Origin: Parasphingopyxis sp. CP4
Lineage (GTDB): Bacteria > Pseudomonadota > Alphaproteobacteria > Sphingomonadales > Sphingomonadaceae
NCBI RefSeq assembly: GCF_013378055.1
Contig: NZ_CP051130.1
Coordinates: 2,110,001-2,174,000, forward strand
DNA length: 64,000 nucleotides
Reading direction: 5' to 3'
The notes below the pieces were generated by a model. The model was not told where the DNA came from. It made no database searches and saw nothing but the letters and a program-made list of their open reading frames with translations. Position numbers and translations under genes: made by a program. This document shows, piece after piece, positions 45,033-54,832 of the stretch. Each line of letters opens with the position of its first letter. Within the stretch, counting starts at the first letter, position 1.

Positions 45033-46073
45033 ATGGACGCAGAGACTATGGTTGAACCAATTCGAGATACGCCCACCACAGCCCTTCGGCTGGCGTATCG
45101 CTATGAAGAAGCGACGGATAGCTTCCACTTCCTCGATTTGACGCGCCAACTCCATGAGAAAGCGACGTTTCTAACCGATGAATATATCACGGCAGACGTG
45201 CCCCGGCAGATCGAACCGCGCCGCGATTACAGCGCGATGGAGCAACCTCAAACACCGTTGCACTTCATTTTTCATTCCGGTTTCTGCTGCTCGACATTGA
45301 TGGCGCGCGCCCTGCATCATCCCGGGGTAGCGACCAGCCTGAGTGAGCCGACCCTATTACGGGACATGGTGGGATTTCAAAGCCGCACAACAGATCAAGA
45401 CCGGTATCAGGACGTACTCAATACGAGTCTGTCCCTGCTCGCCAGACCTTTCGAATCCGGTGAGAGCGTTATCGCCAAACCGTCCTGTATCGTGAATGGC
45501 CATGCCGAAGATATTCTCAAGATGCGCGCGGCCAGTCGAGCTGTGTTCCTCTACGCTCCGTTGCGGGTGTTTTTGAACTCGATTACCCGCAAGGGGATCA
45601 CCGGACGTCTTTGGGGGCGCGAGCTGTTTATCGGCCTGCAAAAGGCGAACCATATGGATCTGAGCTTTAGCGAGGAACAGCTATTTGGGCAGACCGACCT
45701 GCAAATCGCTGGCCTCGCCTGGCTGATCCAGAATATGCGTTTCGCAACCCTGATCGACCAGTTCGGTGAGAGCAGAATACGGACGATCGAAAGCGAGGCC
45801 TTTCTCGCCGATCCGGCGCGCGCATTACGGGCGGTGGCGACGCTGTTCGAACTGAACCTATCTGCAGAGGAAGCATCAGCAATCAGCGAAAGCGCGATAT
45901 TCAAAACCCATTCGAAATTCGGTGATGATTTTGATGCTGATAGCCGTCGCGAAGAACGAATGTCCGCCGAAAATGCGCATGCAGACGAGATTGAAAAGGT
46001 CGCGATCTGGGTAGAAACGGTCGCCCAGACTATCAACGCACCGATGGTAATGCCGGCGCCGCTTCTCAGCTAG
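45033..46073 (+). CDS. Sulfotransferase-like P-loop protein
   Basis: A 346-residue protein. The segment FIFHSGFCCSTLMARALHHP (residues about 80-99) matches the 5'-phosphosulfate loop of the sulfotransferase superfamily, and VFLYAPLRVFLNSITRKG fits the 3'-phosphate region, both of which bind PAPS. No signal peptide, so it is cytosolic. Acceptor unknown. It is convergent with the TPR/2OG-Fe(II) oxygenase gene (8-base overlap), with a TonB-dependent receptor beyond; these three types are often neighbours in sphingomonads as far as I recall. Confidence 0.75.
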   Translation: MDAETMVEPIRDTPTTALRLAYRYEEATDSFHFLDLTRQLHEKATFLTDEYITADVPRQIEPRRDYSAMEQPQTPLHFIFHSGFCCSTLMARALHHPGVATSLSEPTLLRDMVGFQSRTTDQDRYQDVLNTSLSLLARPFESGESVIAKPSCIVNGHAEDILKMRAASRAVFLYAPLRVFLNSITRKGITGRLWGRELFIGLQKANHMDLSFSEEQLFGQTDLQIAGLAWLIQNMRFATLIDQFGESRIRTIESEAFLADPARALRAVATLFELNLSAEEASAISESAIFKTHSKFGDDFDADSRREERMSAENAHADEIEKVAIWVETVAQTINAPMVMPAPLLS

Positions 46074-47568
46074 GTGGCGCCTGGACGTCGAATGCGACCG
46101 TCAGGCGTTCGCCGGAATCAAAGGGCATCGTGCCATGCCACATGATTGAGGGAAACAAGGCCAACCGGCCCACCTTCGGCTCGACCATCTTATAGGGCGG
46201 GAGGTCGATCGCGAGTTCGTCAGGCGGGACGCCAAAGGCAAGCCAACCAGCCGGCGGCTCTCCAAATTCATCTTGCGGCGGTAAACTCACATAGAGCGCC
46301 GAACTGCACCAACCACGCGGATGAATATGATGGGTATGACGTCCTTCACCGGCAAGCCGCACCGACCAGGAGCCCCCGAAGGAAACTGGGCCGGGTGCAT
46401 AACGCAAGACAGGATGATCGAGATCGATTGGCGCGAGAGACCGCATATGCTCTTGCACCGTTTCGACTATTGCGGCGCGTAACTTTCGGATTTCGGGGTC
46501 CGCTCGCGCGAACAAGGGGCCGTCGGTCTGGGTGCCGCCGCGCACGGATTGGCCGGCCATGTCTGCCTTGAGAACGTGCAACGTCCTTAGATGCGCAGCA
46601 AGCGCATCCATGTCGACACGATCGCCGATATCATAGGTCTGGATCAGGCGGTCGTCGCGTTCTAGCCACTCCCAGTGCTTGTCCCCCATCATGCGCCAGG
46701 CGATACCCAGATAGGGCCACATTTCGTTCGCGTCCGGATCCCCCACGCGCTCTTCGCCACATTTTGCGGCTTCTTCGGGCCGGTTTGTGCGCAGCATATG
46801 GCGTACGTAGCGAACCGCCAAAGGCATTTCGGCATAGGGCGCGACCGCATCGAACAAGCGATCTGCCCGGCTATCGTCGCGCAGCTCGGATGCGCAAATT
46901 GCTTCGCAGATGTCGAGCGCGCGCTTGTCCTGCACATGCAGCCGAGCGCGGCGAACAACCGCATCGGCCTCGGCGAATTGTTCGACCTGGGTTAGTAGGT
47001 TTATCAGCGAGAACCACAGGGCCATATTTTTAGGCTGCTTGGCCAGGGCGCGCTCATAACCGTCGACAAATTTGTCGCGCTGCCCATTCATCCAGCGAAG
47101 ATTAGCCAATAGATCCTGCCCTTCGATCCAGGCGGGACTTTGCCCAAGCATGCGATCAAGATCTGCGATGGCCTCATTGGTTTTGCCCATCGCGGATTGT
47201 GCCGCGGCGCGCCCCATCAACACACTGCCATCTGAGGGCGCTACGGCGTGCGCCTGATCGAACAGCTGTACCGCGTCGCGACCCGCTTCAAGCGTTACCC
47301 GCGCAAGCCCGTGGGTGACCTTATGATCATTTGGAGCAAGGCGGACGGCCTGCGAAAACGCCTTCATTGCCTCAGCTGAATCTTCCTGTGCGCGATAGAG
47401 CAAACCCAATACATGCCACAAACGCAGATGATCGGGATGTGCCTTGAGCGCTGTCTTGACCTGAAGGATCGCGGCATCGCTGCGACCGGCATCGCGTTGC
47501 TTCATTGCAGTCTGGATGACCACAGATGGATCGGTTCCCTTGCCTCCAGTTACTATACCGCTTGCCAT
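46066..47568 (-). CDS. TPR protein with C-terminal 2OG-Fe(II) oxygenase domain
   Basis: A 500-residue protein. Residues about 15-290 are tetratricopeptide repeats (LKAHPDHLRLWHVLGLLYRAQ, AVRLAPNDHKVTHGLARV, and others). The C-terminal 200 residues are a putative 2-oxoglutarate/Fe(II) oxygenase of the 2OG-FeII_Oxy_5 type: HTHHIHPRGWCSSALYVSLP carries the HxH/D-like metal site, and FPSIMWHGTMPF with SGERLTVAFD supplies the distal His and Arg. TPRs likely hold the substrate protein. Probably hydroxylates a protein or peptide; substrate unknown. Confidence 0.85.
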   Translation of the reverse strand: MASGIVTGGKGTDPSVVIQTAMKQRDAGRSDAAILQVKTALKAHPDHLRLWHVLGLLYRAQEDSAEAMKAFSQAVRLAPNDHKVTHGLARVTLEAGRDAVQLFDQAHAVAPSDGSVLMGRAAAQSAMGKTNEAIADLDRMLGQSPAWIEGQDLLANLRWMNGQRDKFVDGYERALAKQPKNMALWFSLINLLTQVEQFAEADAVVRRARLHVQDKRALDICEAICASELRDDSRADRLFDAVAPYAEMPLAVRYVRHMLRTNRPEEAAKCGEERVGDPDANEMWPYLGIAWRMMGDKHWEWLERDDRLIQTYDIGDRVDMDALAAHLRTLHVLKADMAGQSVRGGTQTDGPLFARADPEIRKLRAAIVETVQEHMRSLAPIDLDHPVLRYAPGPVSFGGSWSVRLAGEGRHTHHIHPRGWCSSALYVSLPPQDEFGEPPAGWLAFGVPPDELAIDLPPYKMVEPKVGRLALFPSIMWHGTMPFDSGERLTVAFDVQAPPS

Positions 47569-47658
47569 CAGTTTCAGATCTCTAGTTCAGTTCCATCCGC
47601 CCGCTTAGTCTTGAAGAAAATAGTGAGGCTGACAAGCCTACGGGCCCCAAAAGAAAAA

Positions 47659-47684
47659 GGGCGGCAAGGTTTCCCTTGCCGCCC
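47659..47684 (-). terminator. Intrinsic terminator of the TonB-dependent receptor gene
   Basis: GGGCGGCAAGG (47659-47669) and CCTTGCCGCCC (47674-47684) form an 11-bp stem with a 4-base loop. Read on the minus strand the stem is followed by TTTTTCT, a classic rho-independent terminator 24 bases after the receptor stop. A T-run also follows on the plus strand, so it may work in both directions. Confidence 0.92.
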
Positions 47685-47707
47685 TGTTTTCTTGGATCGG
47701 TCTGCGA

Positions 47708-50608
47708 TTAGAAGCGCAGACGGCCCGTTACCTGATAACGGCGACCGAGGACGTCATACGTCGTCGGATAGGTGTTACCAGAGTTGAACACGCTCGAACC
47801 GATGAACGAGCTGGTTTCAGGCGCATCGCGGTCCAGTAGGTTGAAGACCGAGAAGGTCACATCGAAATTCTCGCTGACGTTCGAACGAACCGACAGATCG
47901 AAGTAAGATGCGTCATCAAAGGCCTGAGATTCCGCCAAGAACCCGTTGCCACCGTCCATACCGTCGTTGAACTCATACGTAACGCCATCAATCCAGCGCC
48001 ACAGCAGCGAGACGTCGACAAGGTCGTCGATGCTCAGCGTGGTACGCAGGTTGAATGCCCATTCCGGCGTGATCGGCTCACAGTTACCGCTGAACAAGCC
48101 GACGCATTCACGCGTGACGTTGTTCGGGTTTGCTGGGTTCGCATTGAACGTCAGCGTGTCCGTCCAGGTACCATTGAGATCCCAGTTCAGCGAACCGAAG
48201 CTCAACGGCAGCGTGTAGTTGACCCGGAAGTCAATACCGCTCGTTACGATCTCACCAAGGTTGGAGAGCTGCAGGATCAGACCCAGGGTCTCACCGCCAC
48301 CGTTCAACGAACCGTTGATCGGGTTACGGCCGATATTGGCACACTGTGCCGGATCGGTGCCGTTACCATCGCTGTTCGCACCATAGCATGGGGTGAGAAT
48401 GTCACCCGGGTTCGGTGTGGTGATGGCGCCCGTAACCTCGATGTCGAAATAGTCGATCGACACCGTCAAGCCCGGGATCTGACGCGGCGTTGCGACAAGA
48501 CCCAGAGTAAGCGACGTGGCTTCTTCAACGTCCAGATTGACGTTACCGCCAGCCGTTGCGTTGATCTGTGCCGCAGAAGGCTGCGGAATAACGCCGATCG
48601 TTGCAGCAGGCGCACCCTGAGCGACGCAGATGGCCGTCAGCGTTGCATTGCCAACCGGGTTAGCACCAGCACACGGATCAATCGGCAGCGGCGTCAGGCC
48701 GGTCGTAACCGGAGCAAACAGCTCGCCGATATTCGGTGCACGAACTGCAACCTGATAGATGCCGCGGAAGCGGAAGCCTTCAAACGGTTCCCAGCTACCA
48801 CCAGCTTTCCACGTGACGTTGGTACCGGCGTTGGAATAATCCGACACACGAATACCGCCTTCAGCGGTCAGGCTGTAGAAGCCCGGAATGTCTTCCAGGA
48901 TCGGCACGATGACTTCAGCGAAACCTTCGATGACGTCATAGCCACCGTTGAAGGTCGGTGCCGGAGCACCCGTACCCAGAACTTCGTCCTGCGTACCTGC
49001 CGACACGTCAGCAACACGGCTAGCCGTATAGTCACGATATTCGACACCAACTGCGAAACCGATCGGCGTTTCCGTGAACAGGCCGGTTTCACCGAACGTA
49101 CCGTTCAGCGAAGCGTTGACCTGCAGCAGCGACGTCGAGTCCGTGAAGCCGGACGGCTGGTTGAAGAACGCAACCGAGCGCGGATCGATATTCGTGCCAG
49201 CGGCGCCAAGGCCACTCAGGTTGATCGGGAAACAGCCGTTCGAAGCGTCGAAACAGGTCGTCGGGCTCGTTGCATTGAGCGCCTGCTCAACGCGCGATTT
49301 CAGACCCCAGTTCGTCCGCGTATTGGTACGCTGTGATTCACCGTATGTTGCATAGACATCATAGGAGAGCGTCGGGCTGAGATCACCACGCACACCGGCC
49401 CAAAGCTGGAACTGGTTGGTGACGTTAGCAGTCTGACGTGGACCCTGCTCAACCAAACGACGGTTGATGATGACGTCCGGTGCCAGGAAGTTCGGATCCG
49501 TCGGATCCGCAGCATTCCGAGCTGCCGTACAGGTCGCTACAGGGATCGGCACAGCAAAGCTGGCGCAGATGTCCTGGACCTGCTGGTCATTGAGGAACGG
49601 GTTGTTCAGCGGCAGTGCGAACGGATCACCGAACAGGCCCGAAGGTGCGAGCTGCAGGTTAACGGTCGAGTTCGTGAACATGCCACGCGTGTACACTTCG
49701 ATACCCGGCGTTACTTCATAACGCGCAGAACCGAAGATGTTCCAACGCTCAAGCGGCGTCTGGAAATAGTTGAACGGTGCGTAGTTGAACGTGTTGTACT
49801 GCGGAACCAGTCCACCAGCTCCACCCGGTGCAATCTGCAGGCCGTTGAAGCGTGTCGGAACCGTCGTACCCGAACCGAATACGTTGCCGCCGAACTTGGC
49901 GCCCTGGGAGATCAGTCGACTGCCCTGGAGCACATCGTCAACTTCCTGATAGCCGATCGACAGGATTGCGTTACCGCGACCATCGTCGAAATTGGCACCC
50001 AGCGTAAGGTCCGTGCGAATACGCTCGCCGTCACCGCGCTCGTTGATGCCGTAGCTCATTGCAGCTTCGAGACCTTCAAAGTCACGACGCAGAACGAAGT
50101 TGGCAACACCCGAGATGGCGTCAGCACCATACACCGAAGAAGCACCACCGGTGATGACTTCAACCCGCTCAACAAGAGCAACCGGGATGATGTTCAAGTC
50201 AGTCCGCGAACCGATCGTCGAAGGTACGAGACGCGTACCGTCGAGAAGGATCAGGTTACGGCCGGTACCCAGGTTACGAAGGTTCAGCGAAGCCGTACCG
50301 TTCGAACCGTTGTTGACCGAGCTGTTCGTGCCCGGTGCGATACCCGGCAGTTCACCGATCAGCTCTTCAGCGTTGGTTGCCTGACGAAAATCCATTTCGT
50401 CCTGGCCAACGACCTGGATCGGGCTCGACTGTTCAAGGTTCGGGTTCGAAATACGAGTACCCGTAACGATGATTGCCGGCTGGTTGCTGCTTGCAGCCGC
50501 CAGCTCATCGCTGTCCTGCGCGAACGCAGGCGTCGACATCATGGCGATGCCGAGCACGACAGGTGCAGCACCCGTCTTCAGTTGTGTAAATTTGGAAGTC
50601 TTGGTCAC
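47708..50608 (-). CDS. TonB-dependent receptor
   Basis: A 966-residue outer-membrane receptor with signal peptide ending PAFAQDSDE. The TonB-box/plug start is QPAIIVTGTRISNPN; the plug follows with RNLILLDGTRLVPSTIG and VERVEVITGGASSVYGADAISGVANFVLR. The beta-barrel ends in YQVTGRLRF with terminal Phe. The start is GTG at 50608. Codon use looks stricter than in neighbouring genes (many GTT, ACC and AAC), as for highly expressed proteins. Ligand unknown. It is next to the TPR-oxygenase and sulfotransferase genes. Confidence 0.95.
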   Translation of the reverse strand: MTKTSKFTQLKTGAAPVVLGIAMMSTPAFAQDSDELAAASSNQPAIIVTGTRISNPNLEQSSPIQVVGQDEMDFRQATNAEELIGELPGIAPGTNSSVNNGSNGTASLNLRNLGTGRNLILLDGTRLVPSTIGSRTDLNIIPVALVERVEVITGGASSVYGADAISGVANFVLRRDFEGLEAAMSYGINERGDGERIRTDLTLGANFDDGRGNAILSIGYQEVDDVLQGSRLISQGAKFGGNVFGSGTTVPTRFNGLQIAPGGAGGLVPQYNTFNYAPFNYFQTPLERWNIFGSARYEVTPGIEVYTRGMFTNSTVNLQLAPSGLFGDPFALPLNNPFLNDQQVQDICASFAVPIPVATCTAARNAADPTDPNFLAPDVIINRRLVEQGPRQTANVTNQFQLWAGVRGDLSPTLSYDVYATYGESQRTNTRTNWGLKSRVEQALNATSPTTCFDASNGCFPINLSGLGAAGTNIDPRSVAFFNQPSGFTDSTSLLQVNASLNGTFGETGLFTETPIGFAVGVEYRDYTASRVADVSAGTQDEVLGTGAPAPTFNGGYDVIEGFAEVIVPILEDIPGFYSLTAEGGIRVSDYSNAGTNVTWKAGGSWEPFEGFRFRGIYQVAVRAPNIGELFAPVTTGLTPLPIDPCAGANPVGNATLTAICVAQGAPAATIGVIPQPSAAQINATAGGNVNLDVEEATSLTLGLVATPRQIPGLTVSIDYFDIEVTGAITTPNPGDILTPCYGANSDGNGTDPAQCANIGRNPINGSLNGGGETLGLILQLSNLGEIVTSGIDFRVNYTLPLSFGSLNWDLNGTWTDTLTFNANPANPNNVTRECVGLFSGNCEPITPEWAFNLRTTLSIDDLVDVSLLWRWIDGVTYEFNDGMDGGNGFLAESQAFDDASYFDLSVRSNVSENFDVTFSVFNLLDRDAPETSSFIGSSVFNSGNTYPTTYDVLGRRYQVTGRLRF

Positions 50609-50902
50609 GTTTCCAGCCCCTTATTCTGGAGTTAGATACCGCAAGATTGCGGCCTAAATTCTAGCCCTTCTGGATTGGTCCGAGCATGCGGCACACGCAG
50701 CTCATCCATAGGCTTGAGAGCGTCACTGCATGGAGATTGGCGACCTGTAAAGCAAAGGTTCAGCTCTCAGAACGGGTTCGCGGGGATATGTCGCCAAAAT
50801 GCAACAGTTTGCGCCCATGCAGCCGTAACTCGCGGCAAACGGCGCTTGTTTGCCCGGTACAGTGGTTGGTTGGTTACCGGAAAATTGACCGTGTTTGCGG
50901 TC
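50609..50902. other. Upstream region of the TonB-dependent receptor gene
   Basis: 294 bases with no supported gene; the apparent plus-strand frames here are antisense extensions of the M23 gene. The minus-strand promoter and leader of the receptor gene must lie here. TAGAAT near 50658-50663 (minus strand) could be a -10 box but has no good -35 box. No riboswitch or iron-box was recognised. Confidence 0.5.
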
Positions 50903-51808
50903 TTAAGAGCCCGAAACTGGCATTGGTCCTGCCAGGAATCGCGGGTCGATTCGTTGGTTTTCCCACTTCATTCCCCAATGGAGATGCGGACCCGTAGCAC
51001 GGCCGCTGGATCCGATAGCAGCAATGCGCTGCCCACGCTCCACAACCTGGCCCAGAGTCACGTCAATCCGGGAAAGATGAAGGAATGCGCTGTTAAGGCC
51101 CATCCCATGGTCAATTATGAGAAGATACCCTTCGAGCGAAAACGGTGTTTCCGTCGCCAGAACGACGACCCCATCGGCTGGCGCTACTATGGGGGTGCCT
51201 GAAGGCCGCGCGATATCGACGCCAGAATGGTAGGAGCCCGGCTCGCCGCGATAGATACGCTGGGAACCAAAAACCCCACTGATCCGTCCGGTCACTGGCC
51301 ACATGAAATCCTGCCGCCAGCCGTTGATATCCGAGCGTATCTCGCGAGCCGCAACAATTTGCGAAATCTCAGGTGCGCGACGACGCTGAAACTCGGCCGA
51401 AGAGCGGCCACCACGCCGCGATGCGTTGACGCGCTCAATCCGCCAGTCCGTACTCGCAATACTTAAGGTGCGAACCTGTTCTGCGCCGGACTGGGAATAG
51501 GCAGTCAATGTCGCGGCCGCTCCATGATCGCGTCCAAAGCCAATCACGAAGCTGCCATCGTCGGCGATTGGGATGTCCGTGTCATTCAGACTAAGCCGTT
51601 GTGTCCCGGTTGGAACCTGGCCCCGCACAATGCCGCCTTGCCTGAAAATACCATCAAAGACGAAATCGCGGCGCGCCGTTGGCACCGTTTGCTCGGCCAT
51701 GGCCGGCGCCTCAGCAGCATCTGACTGCGCCACCGACGCGTCGCCGGTTGAACAGGCCATGGCTGCGGCTGCGATCACCAGCGCCGCACCGAGCGCTATT
51801 CGCCTCAT
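50903..51808 (-). CDS. M23-family peptidase lipoprotein
   Basis: A 301-residue LytM-type peptidoglycan hydrolase. The signal peptide ends in lipobox AAMAC (Cys19). The catalytic domain (about residues 190-295) has zinc ligands in SYHSGVDIARPSGTPI (HxxxD) and HLHWGMK (HxH). An N-terminal beta-rich domain sits between. Cuts or amidase-activates peptidoglycan at the cell wall. The ATG overlaps the DUF2093 stop as ATGA. Confidence 0.9.
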   Translation of the reverse strand: MRRIALGAALVIAAAAMACSTGDASVAQSDAAEAPAMAEQTVPTARRDFVFDGIFRQGGIVRGQVPTGTQRLSLNDTDIPIADDGSFVIGFGRDHGAAATLTAYSQSGAEQVRTLSIASTDWRIERVNASRRGGRSSAEFQRRRAPEISQIVAAREIRSDINGWRQDFMWPVTGRISGVFGSQRIYRGEPGSYHSGVDIARPSGTPIVAPADGVVVLATETPFSLEGYLLIIDHGMGLNSAFLHLSRIDVTLGQVVERGQRIAAIGSSGRATGPHLHWGMKWENQRIDPRFLAGPMPVSGS

Positions 51809-51984
51809 TCTGCGTCCTCAAACGCACGAACCGAAATATCGGCAGTGGCGTAGGCTTCCTGTCGCTCAACGCTCCAATAGCGAAGATCGTCGAGTAGAAT
51901 AGCCTGGCCGCTTACCGCGCACAGCACGTGATCGCCCGGAGCAATCATCCGGAAATTATTGGCCATATAGTAAAGCTTGGCCAC
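51805..51984 (-). CDS. DUF2093 protein, unclear start
   Basis: A small protein with the conserved DUF2093 pattern: AKLYYMANNFRMIAPGDHVLCAVSG, then LLDDLRYWSVERQEAYATAD. The first usable start is GTG at 51984 (59 residues). By comparison with the family a start about eight codons upstream would be expected, where the sequence is ATC TTA ACC (ATC at 52008), 9 bases after AGGAG and within a frame opened by the xseA stop. Either a non-standard ATC start or a shortened GTG form is possible. Function unknown. Confidence 0.7.
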   Translation of the reverse strand: MAKLYYMANNFRMIAPGDHVLCAVSGQAILLDDLRYWSVERQEAYATADISVRAFEDAE

Positions 51985-52023
51985 TTTGCCGTCGCGTGAG
52001 GTTAAGATGGTCCGATACTCCTG

Positions 52024-53496
52024 TCAGTCGAACAAGCCCGGCTGTCCGGGCTTGGGTTTCGATTTGCGGCCCTTAGAATATGCGCGCTTGGCGCCATCCT
52101 CAACCCGGGCATCGACACTACCATCGGAAAAGCGCAGCCGTAGCGCGCCAGCCCGTCTTGCCGCTTCAGCATTGGCGATAACCTTTTCATCGGACGTCTC
52201 GACCAGCGCAAAGCCGCGTTGCAAGGGCGCTTTGGGATCAAGCTGGGCCAGAACCCGGGATAGGGCGGCCAGCCTTTCATGCTCGGATACCAGCCGTTCC
52301 GTCATTGCCTGGGGAAGGTCCTGACCCGCACGGGCCAGAGCTTCGGTGCCGCGTTCAAATGTTCGCTTTAGCAAAACTGGGCGCAGGGCCGCGCCGCGAC
52401 GCGCGAGCTCGCCTCGCGCAATCTGTAGCCGTCCACTCAATGCCCGAGGCAAGCGACCGCTCAACTCATCAAAACGCTGCGCATGCGGCGCCAACAGATT
52501 GGCTGGACGCGGCAATAATCTCCCAAGATTTCGCAATCGTTCGTTCAGACGATCCGCCAGGCGCCGGACAGACCGACTTAACCGCAATCCCGTTTCGCCC
52601 AGCATGGCCAGCAATTCGGCGCGAACCGGGACCGCCATCTCTGCAGAAGCCGTTGGCGTCGGCGCCCGTCGATCCGCGACAAAGTCCGCCAATGTCGTAT
52701 CAGTCTCGTGCCCGACAGCAGAAATTACCGGGATCGTGCAATCGGCAATCGCCCGCACAACCGCTTCCTCATTGAACGCCCATAAATCCTCAATCGATCC
52801 GCCGCCCCGCGCAACGATCAGCAAATCCGGACGAACCAGCGCACCACCCGCTTCGATCGAATCGAACCCGCGCACAGCATTGGCAATCTGAGCCGCCGCG
52901 CCCTCACCTTGAACAATAACCGGCCAGACGATGACATGGCTCGGCATGCGATCCGCCAGGCGATGGAGAATATCGCGAATCACAGCACCGGTTGGCGAGG
53001 TCACGACACCGATGGTTTTCGGTAGATAGGGGAGTGCCCGTTTGCGTTCCTCGGCAAACAATCCCTCAGCGGCCAAGGCTTTACGGCGTTGCTCTAGCAA
53101 TTGCATCAGAGCGCCTTCGCCAGCGACCTCGAGCCGCTCGATCACAATCTGATATTTAGAGCGGCCCGGATAGGTGGTGAGCTTGCCGGTCGCGATCACC
53201 TCGATCCCGTCTTCGGGCGCAAAGGCAAGGCGCGCTGCCTGCCCTTTCCAGACCACCCCATCGATCACCGCAGACTCATCCTTAAGCCCCATATAGCAAT
53301 GGCCAGATGCGGCGCGCTTGAAGCCCGATATCTCGCCGCGGATACGGACATGGCCAAAGCGTTGCTCAACCGCACGCTTCAGCGCCCGCGATATTTCCGA
53401 CACGGTGAGAGGCGCCGCATTGTCGCCCGCACCGCTCTCGGCTAGGAGCGCAGCGCCGGGATCGTTTCGGCCATGTTCGGAAGAGGAAGACTGCAT
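52024..53496 (-). CDS. xseA: Exodeoxyribonuclease VII large subunit
   Basis: A 490-residue subunit of ExoVII, which degrades single-stranded DNA. The N-terminal OB domain has [23 protein letters not shown] and [21 protein letters not shown]; the catalytic domain has [33 protein letters not shown] and [28 protein letters not shown]-terminal coiled coil follows. The ATG at 53496 fits sphingomonad homologues I recall (an acidic and alanine-rich leader before APLTVSEIS). It overlaps head-to-head with the purD start. Confidence 0.95.
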   Translation of the reverse strand: MQSSSSEHGRNDPGAALLAESGAGDNAAPLTVSEISRALKRAVEQRFGHVRIRGEISGFKRAASGHCYMGLKDESAVIDGVVWKGQAARLAFAPEDGIEVIATGKLTTYPGRSKYQIVIERLEVAGEGALMQLLEQRRKALAAEGLFAEERKRALPYLPKTIGVVTSPTGAVIRDILHRLADRMPSHVIVWPVIVQGEGAAAQIANAVRGFDSIEAGGALVRPDLLIVARGGGSIEDLWAFNEEAVVRAIADCTIPVISAVGHETDTTLADFVADRRAPTPTASAEMAVPVRAELLAMLGETGLRLSRSVRRLADRLNERLRNLGRLLPRPANLLAPHAQRFDELSGRLPRALSGRLQIARGELARRGAALRPVLLKRTFERGTEALARAGQDLPQAMTERLVSEHERLAALSRVLAQLDPKAPLQRGFALVETSDEKVIANAEAARRAGALRLRFSDGSVDARVEDGAKRAYSKGRKSKPKPGQPGLFD

Positions 53497-53497
53497 G
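53494..53497. promoter_or_regulatory. Shared CATG holding both the xseA and purD start codons
   Basis: The four bases CATG supply ATG on the plus strand (53495-53497, purD) and on the minus strand (53496-53494, xseA). The divergent genes therefore have no intergenic space, and each promoter must lie in the other's coding region. Confidence 0.85.
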
Positions 53498-54766
53498 AAT
53501 GTCCTGTTGCTTGGCTCGGGCGGGCGCGAACATGCGCTGGCATGGAAGCTGGCGCAATCGCCAAAGCTAACAAAACTGTTTGCTTCGCCCGGCAATCCGG
53601 GAATAGCCGAGCATGCCGAGATCGTCGAGATCAAGGATGGCGATCATCGCGCGACGATCGACTTCTGCCTCAAAAAGACGATTGAGCTAGTGGTGATCGG
53701 CCCCGAAGCACCGTTGGTTGATGGCCTGGCCGACAATCTGAGGACAATGGGTTTTGCCGTGTTCGGCCCGAACAAAGAAGCCGCGCAGCTTGAAGGATCC
53801 AAGGGGTTCACAAAGGATCTCTGTGCCGAGGCCAATATTCCCACGGCGCGGTATGAACGCTTTTCGTCCGCTGAAGCTGCAATTCCAGCCCTGGCCAATT
53901 TTGGCCTGCCAGTGGTGATCAAGGCGGATGGCCTTGCTGCCGGTAAGGGCGTCGTGATCGCGGAAACGAGCGCGGACGCAGAAGCCGCGGTTGAAGGTAT
54001 GTTCGACGGGAATTTCGGCAAGGCCGGTGCCGAGATTGTAATCGAAGAGTTTCTGGTCGGTGAAGAGGCGAGCTTTTTTGCGTTGGTAGACGGTGAAACG
54101 GTTGTGCCATTTGGAACAGCGCAAGATCACAAGCGCGTTGGCGATGGCGATACGGGCCTCAATACCGGTGGAATGGGCGCATATAGCCCTGCCCCCGTAC
54201 TCGATGACAAAAGCATCGATCGGGTGATGACTGAAATCGTTAAGCCAACTGTCGAAACACTCGCGAATCGTGGAACCCCGTTCAACGGGGTCTTGTTTGC
54301 TGGACTGATGCTCACCGAGAGCGGTCCCCAGCTGATCGAGTATAATGTGCGCTTCGGTGATCCCGAGTGCCAGGTCCTGATGATGCGCTATAAGGGCGAC
54401 TTGGTCGAGTTAATGTACGCAATTGCCCAGGGCGAATTGGGTGGCATGGAGAAGCCTCGCTTTTCTGCGGACAGCGCCATGACGGTAGTGATGGCGGCGA
54501 AAGGCTATCCGGGAACCCCCGAAAAGGGCTGTAAGATCGACAAGATCGAAGCCGCCGAAGCAAAGGGCGCCAAGATTTTCCATGCCGGAACCGCCAGCGA
54601 GGATGGCAAGCTGGTTGCTAGCGGTGGGCGCGTATTGAACGTGACCGCCATGGGGAAAAACCTGAAAAAGGCGCGCGATGCCGCCTACTCAGCCATCGAG
54701 AAAGTTGACTTTGCAGACGGGTTTTACCGGAGCGACATTGGCTGGCGCGAACTCGAACGTAGTTAA
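53495..54766 (+). CDS. purD: Phosphoribosylamine--glycine ligase
   Basis: A 423-residue ATP-grasp enzyme making GAR from phosphoribosylamine, glycine and ATP in purine synthesis. [16 protein letters not shown] opens the protein; [14 protein letters not shown] and [11 protein letters not shown] are ATP-grasp features; [13 protein letters not shown] is the family signature. AGAGGAAG precedes the ATG. It is divergent from xseA with the start codons overlapping. Confidence 0.96.
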   Translation: MNVLLLGSGGREHALAWKLAQSPKLTKLFASPGNPGIAEHAEIVEIKDGDHRATIDFCLKKTIELVVIGPEAPLVDGLADNLRTMGFAVFGPNKEAAQLEGSKGFTKDLCAEANIPTARYERFSSAEAAIPALANFGLPVVIKADGLAAGKGVVIAETSADAEAAVEGMFDGNFGKAGAEIVIEEFLVGEEASFFALVDGETVVPFGTAQDHKRVGDGDTGLNTGGMGAYSPAPVLDDKSIDRVMTEIVKPTVETLANRGTPFNGVLFAGLMLTESGPQLIEYNVRFGDPECQVLMMRYKGDLVELMYAIAQGELGGMEKPRFSADSAMTVVMAAKGYPGTPEKGCKIDKIEAAEAKGAKIFHAGTASEDGKLVASGGRVLNVTAMGKNLKKARDAAYSAIEKVDFADGFYRSDIGWRELERS

Positions 54767-54832
54767 CGATTTGCAAAAAGACTGCCGGAGCGACACACTC
54801 CGTTACGTAAAGTGTAATTGGGGGGGCAGTTA

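Noticed and set aside
50675-51202. Plus-strand ORF upstream of the TonB receptor
   Set aside because: Overlaps the M23 gene in antisense; no family or start signal.
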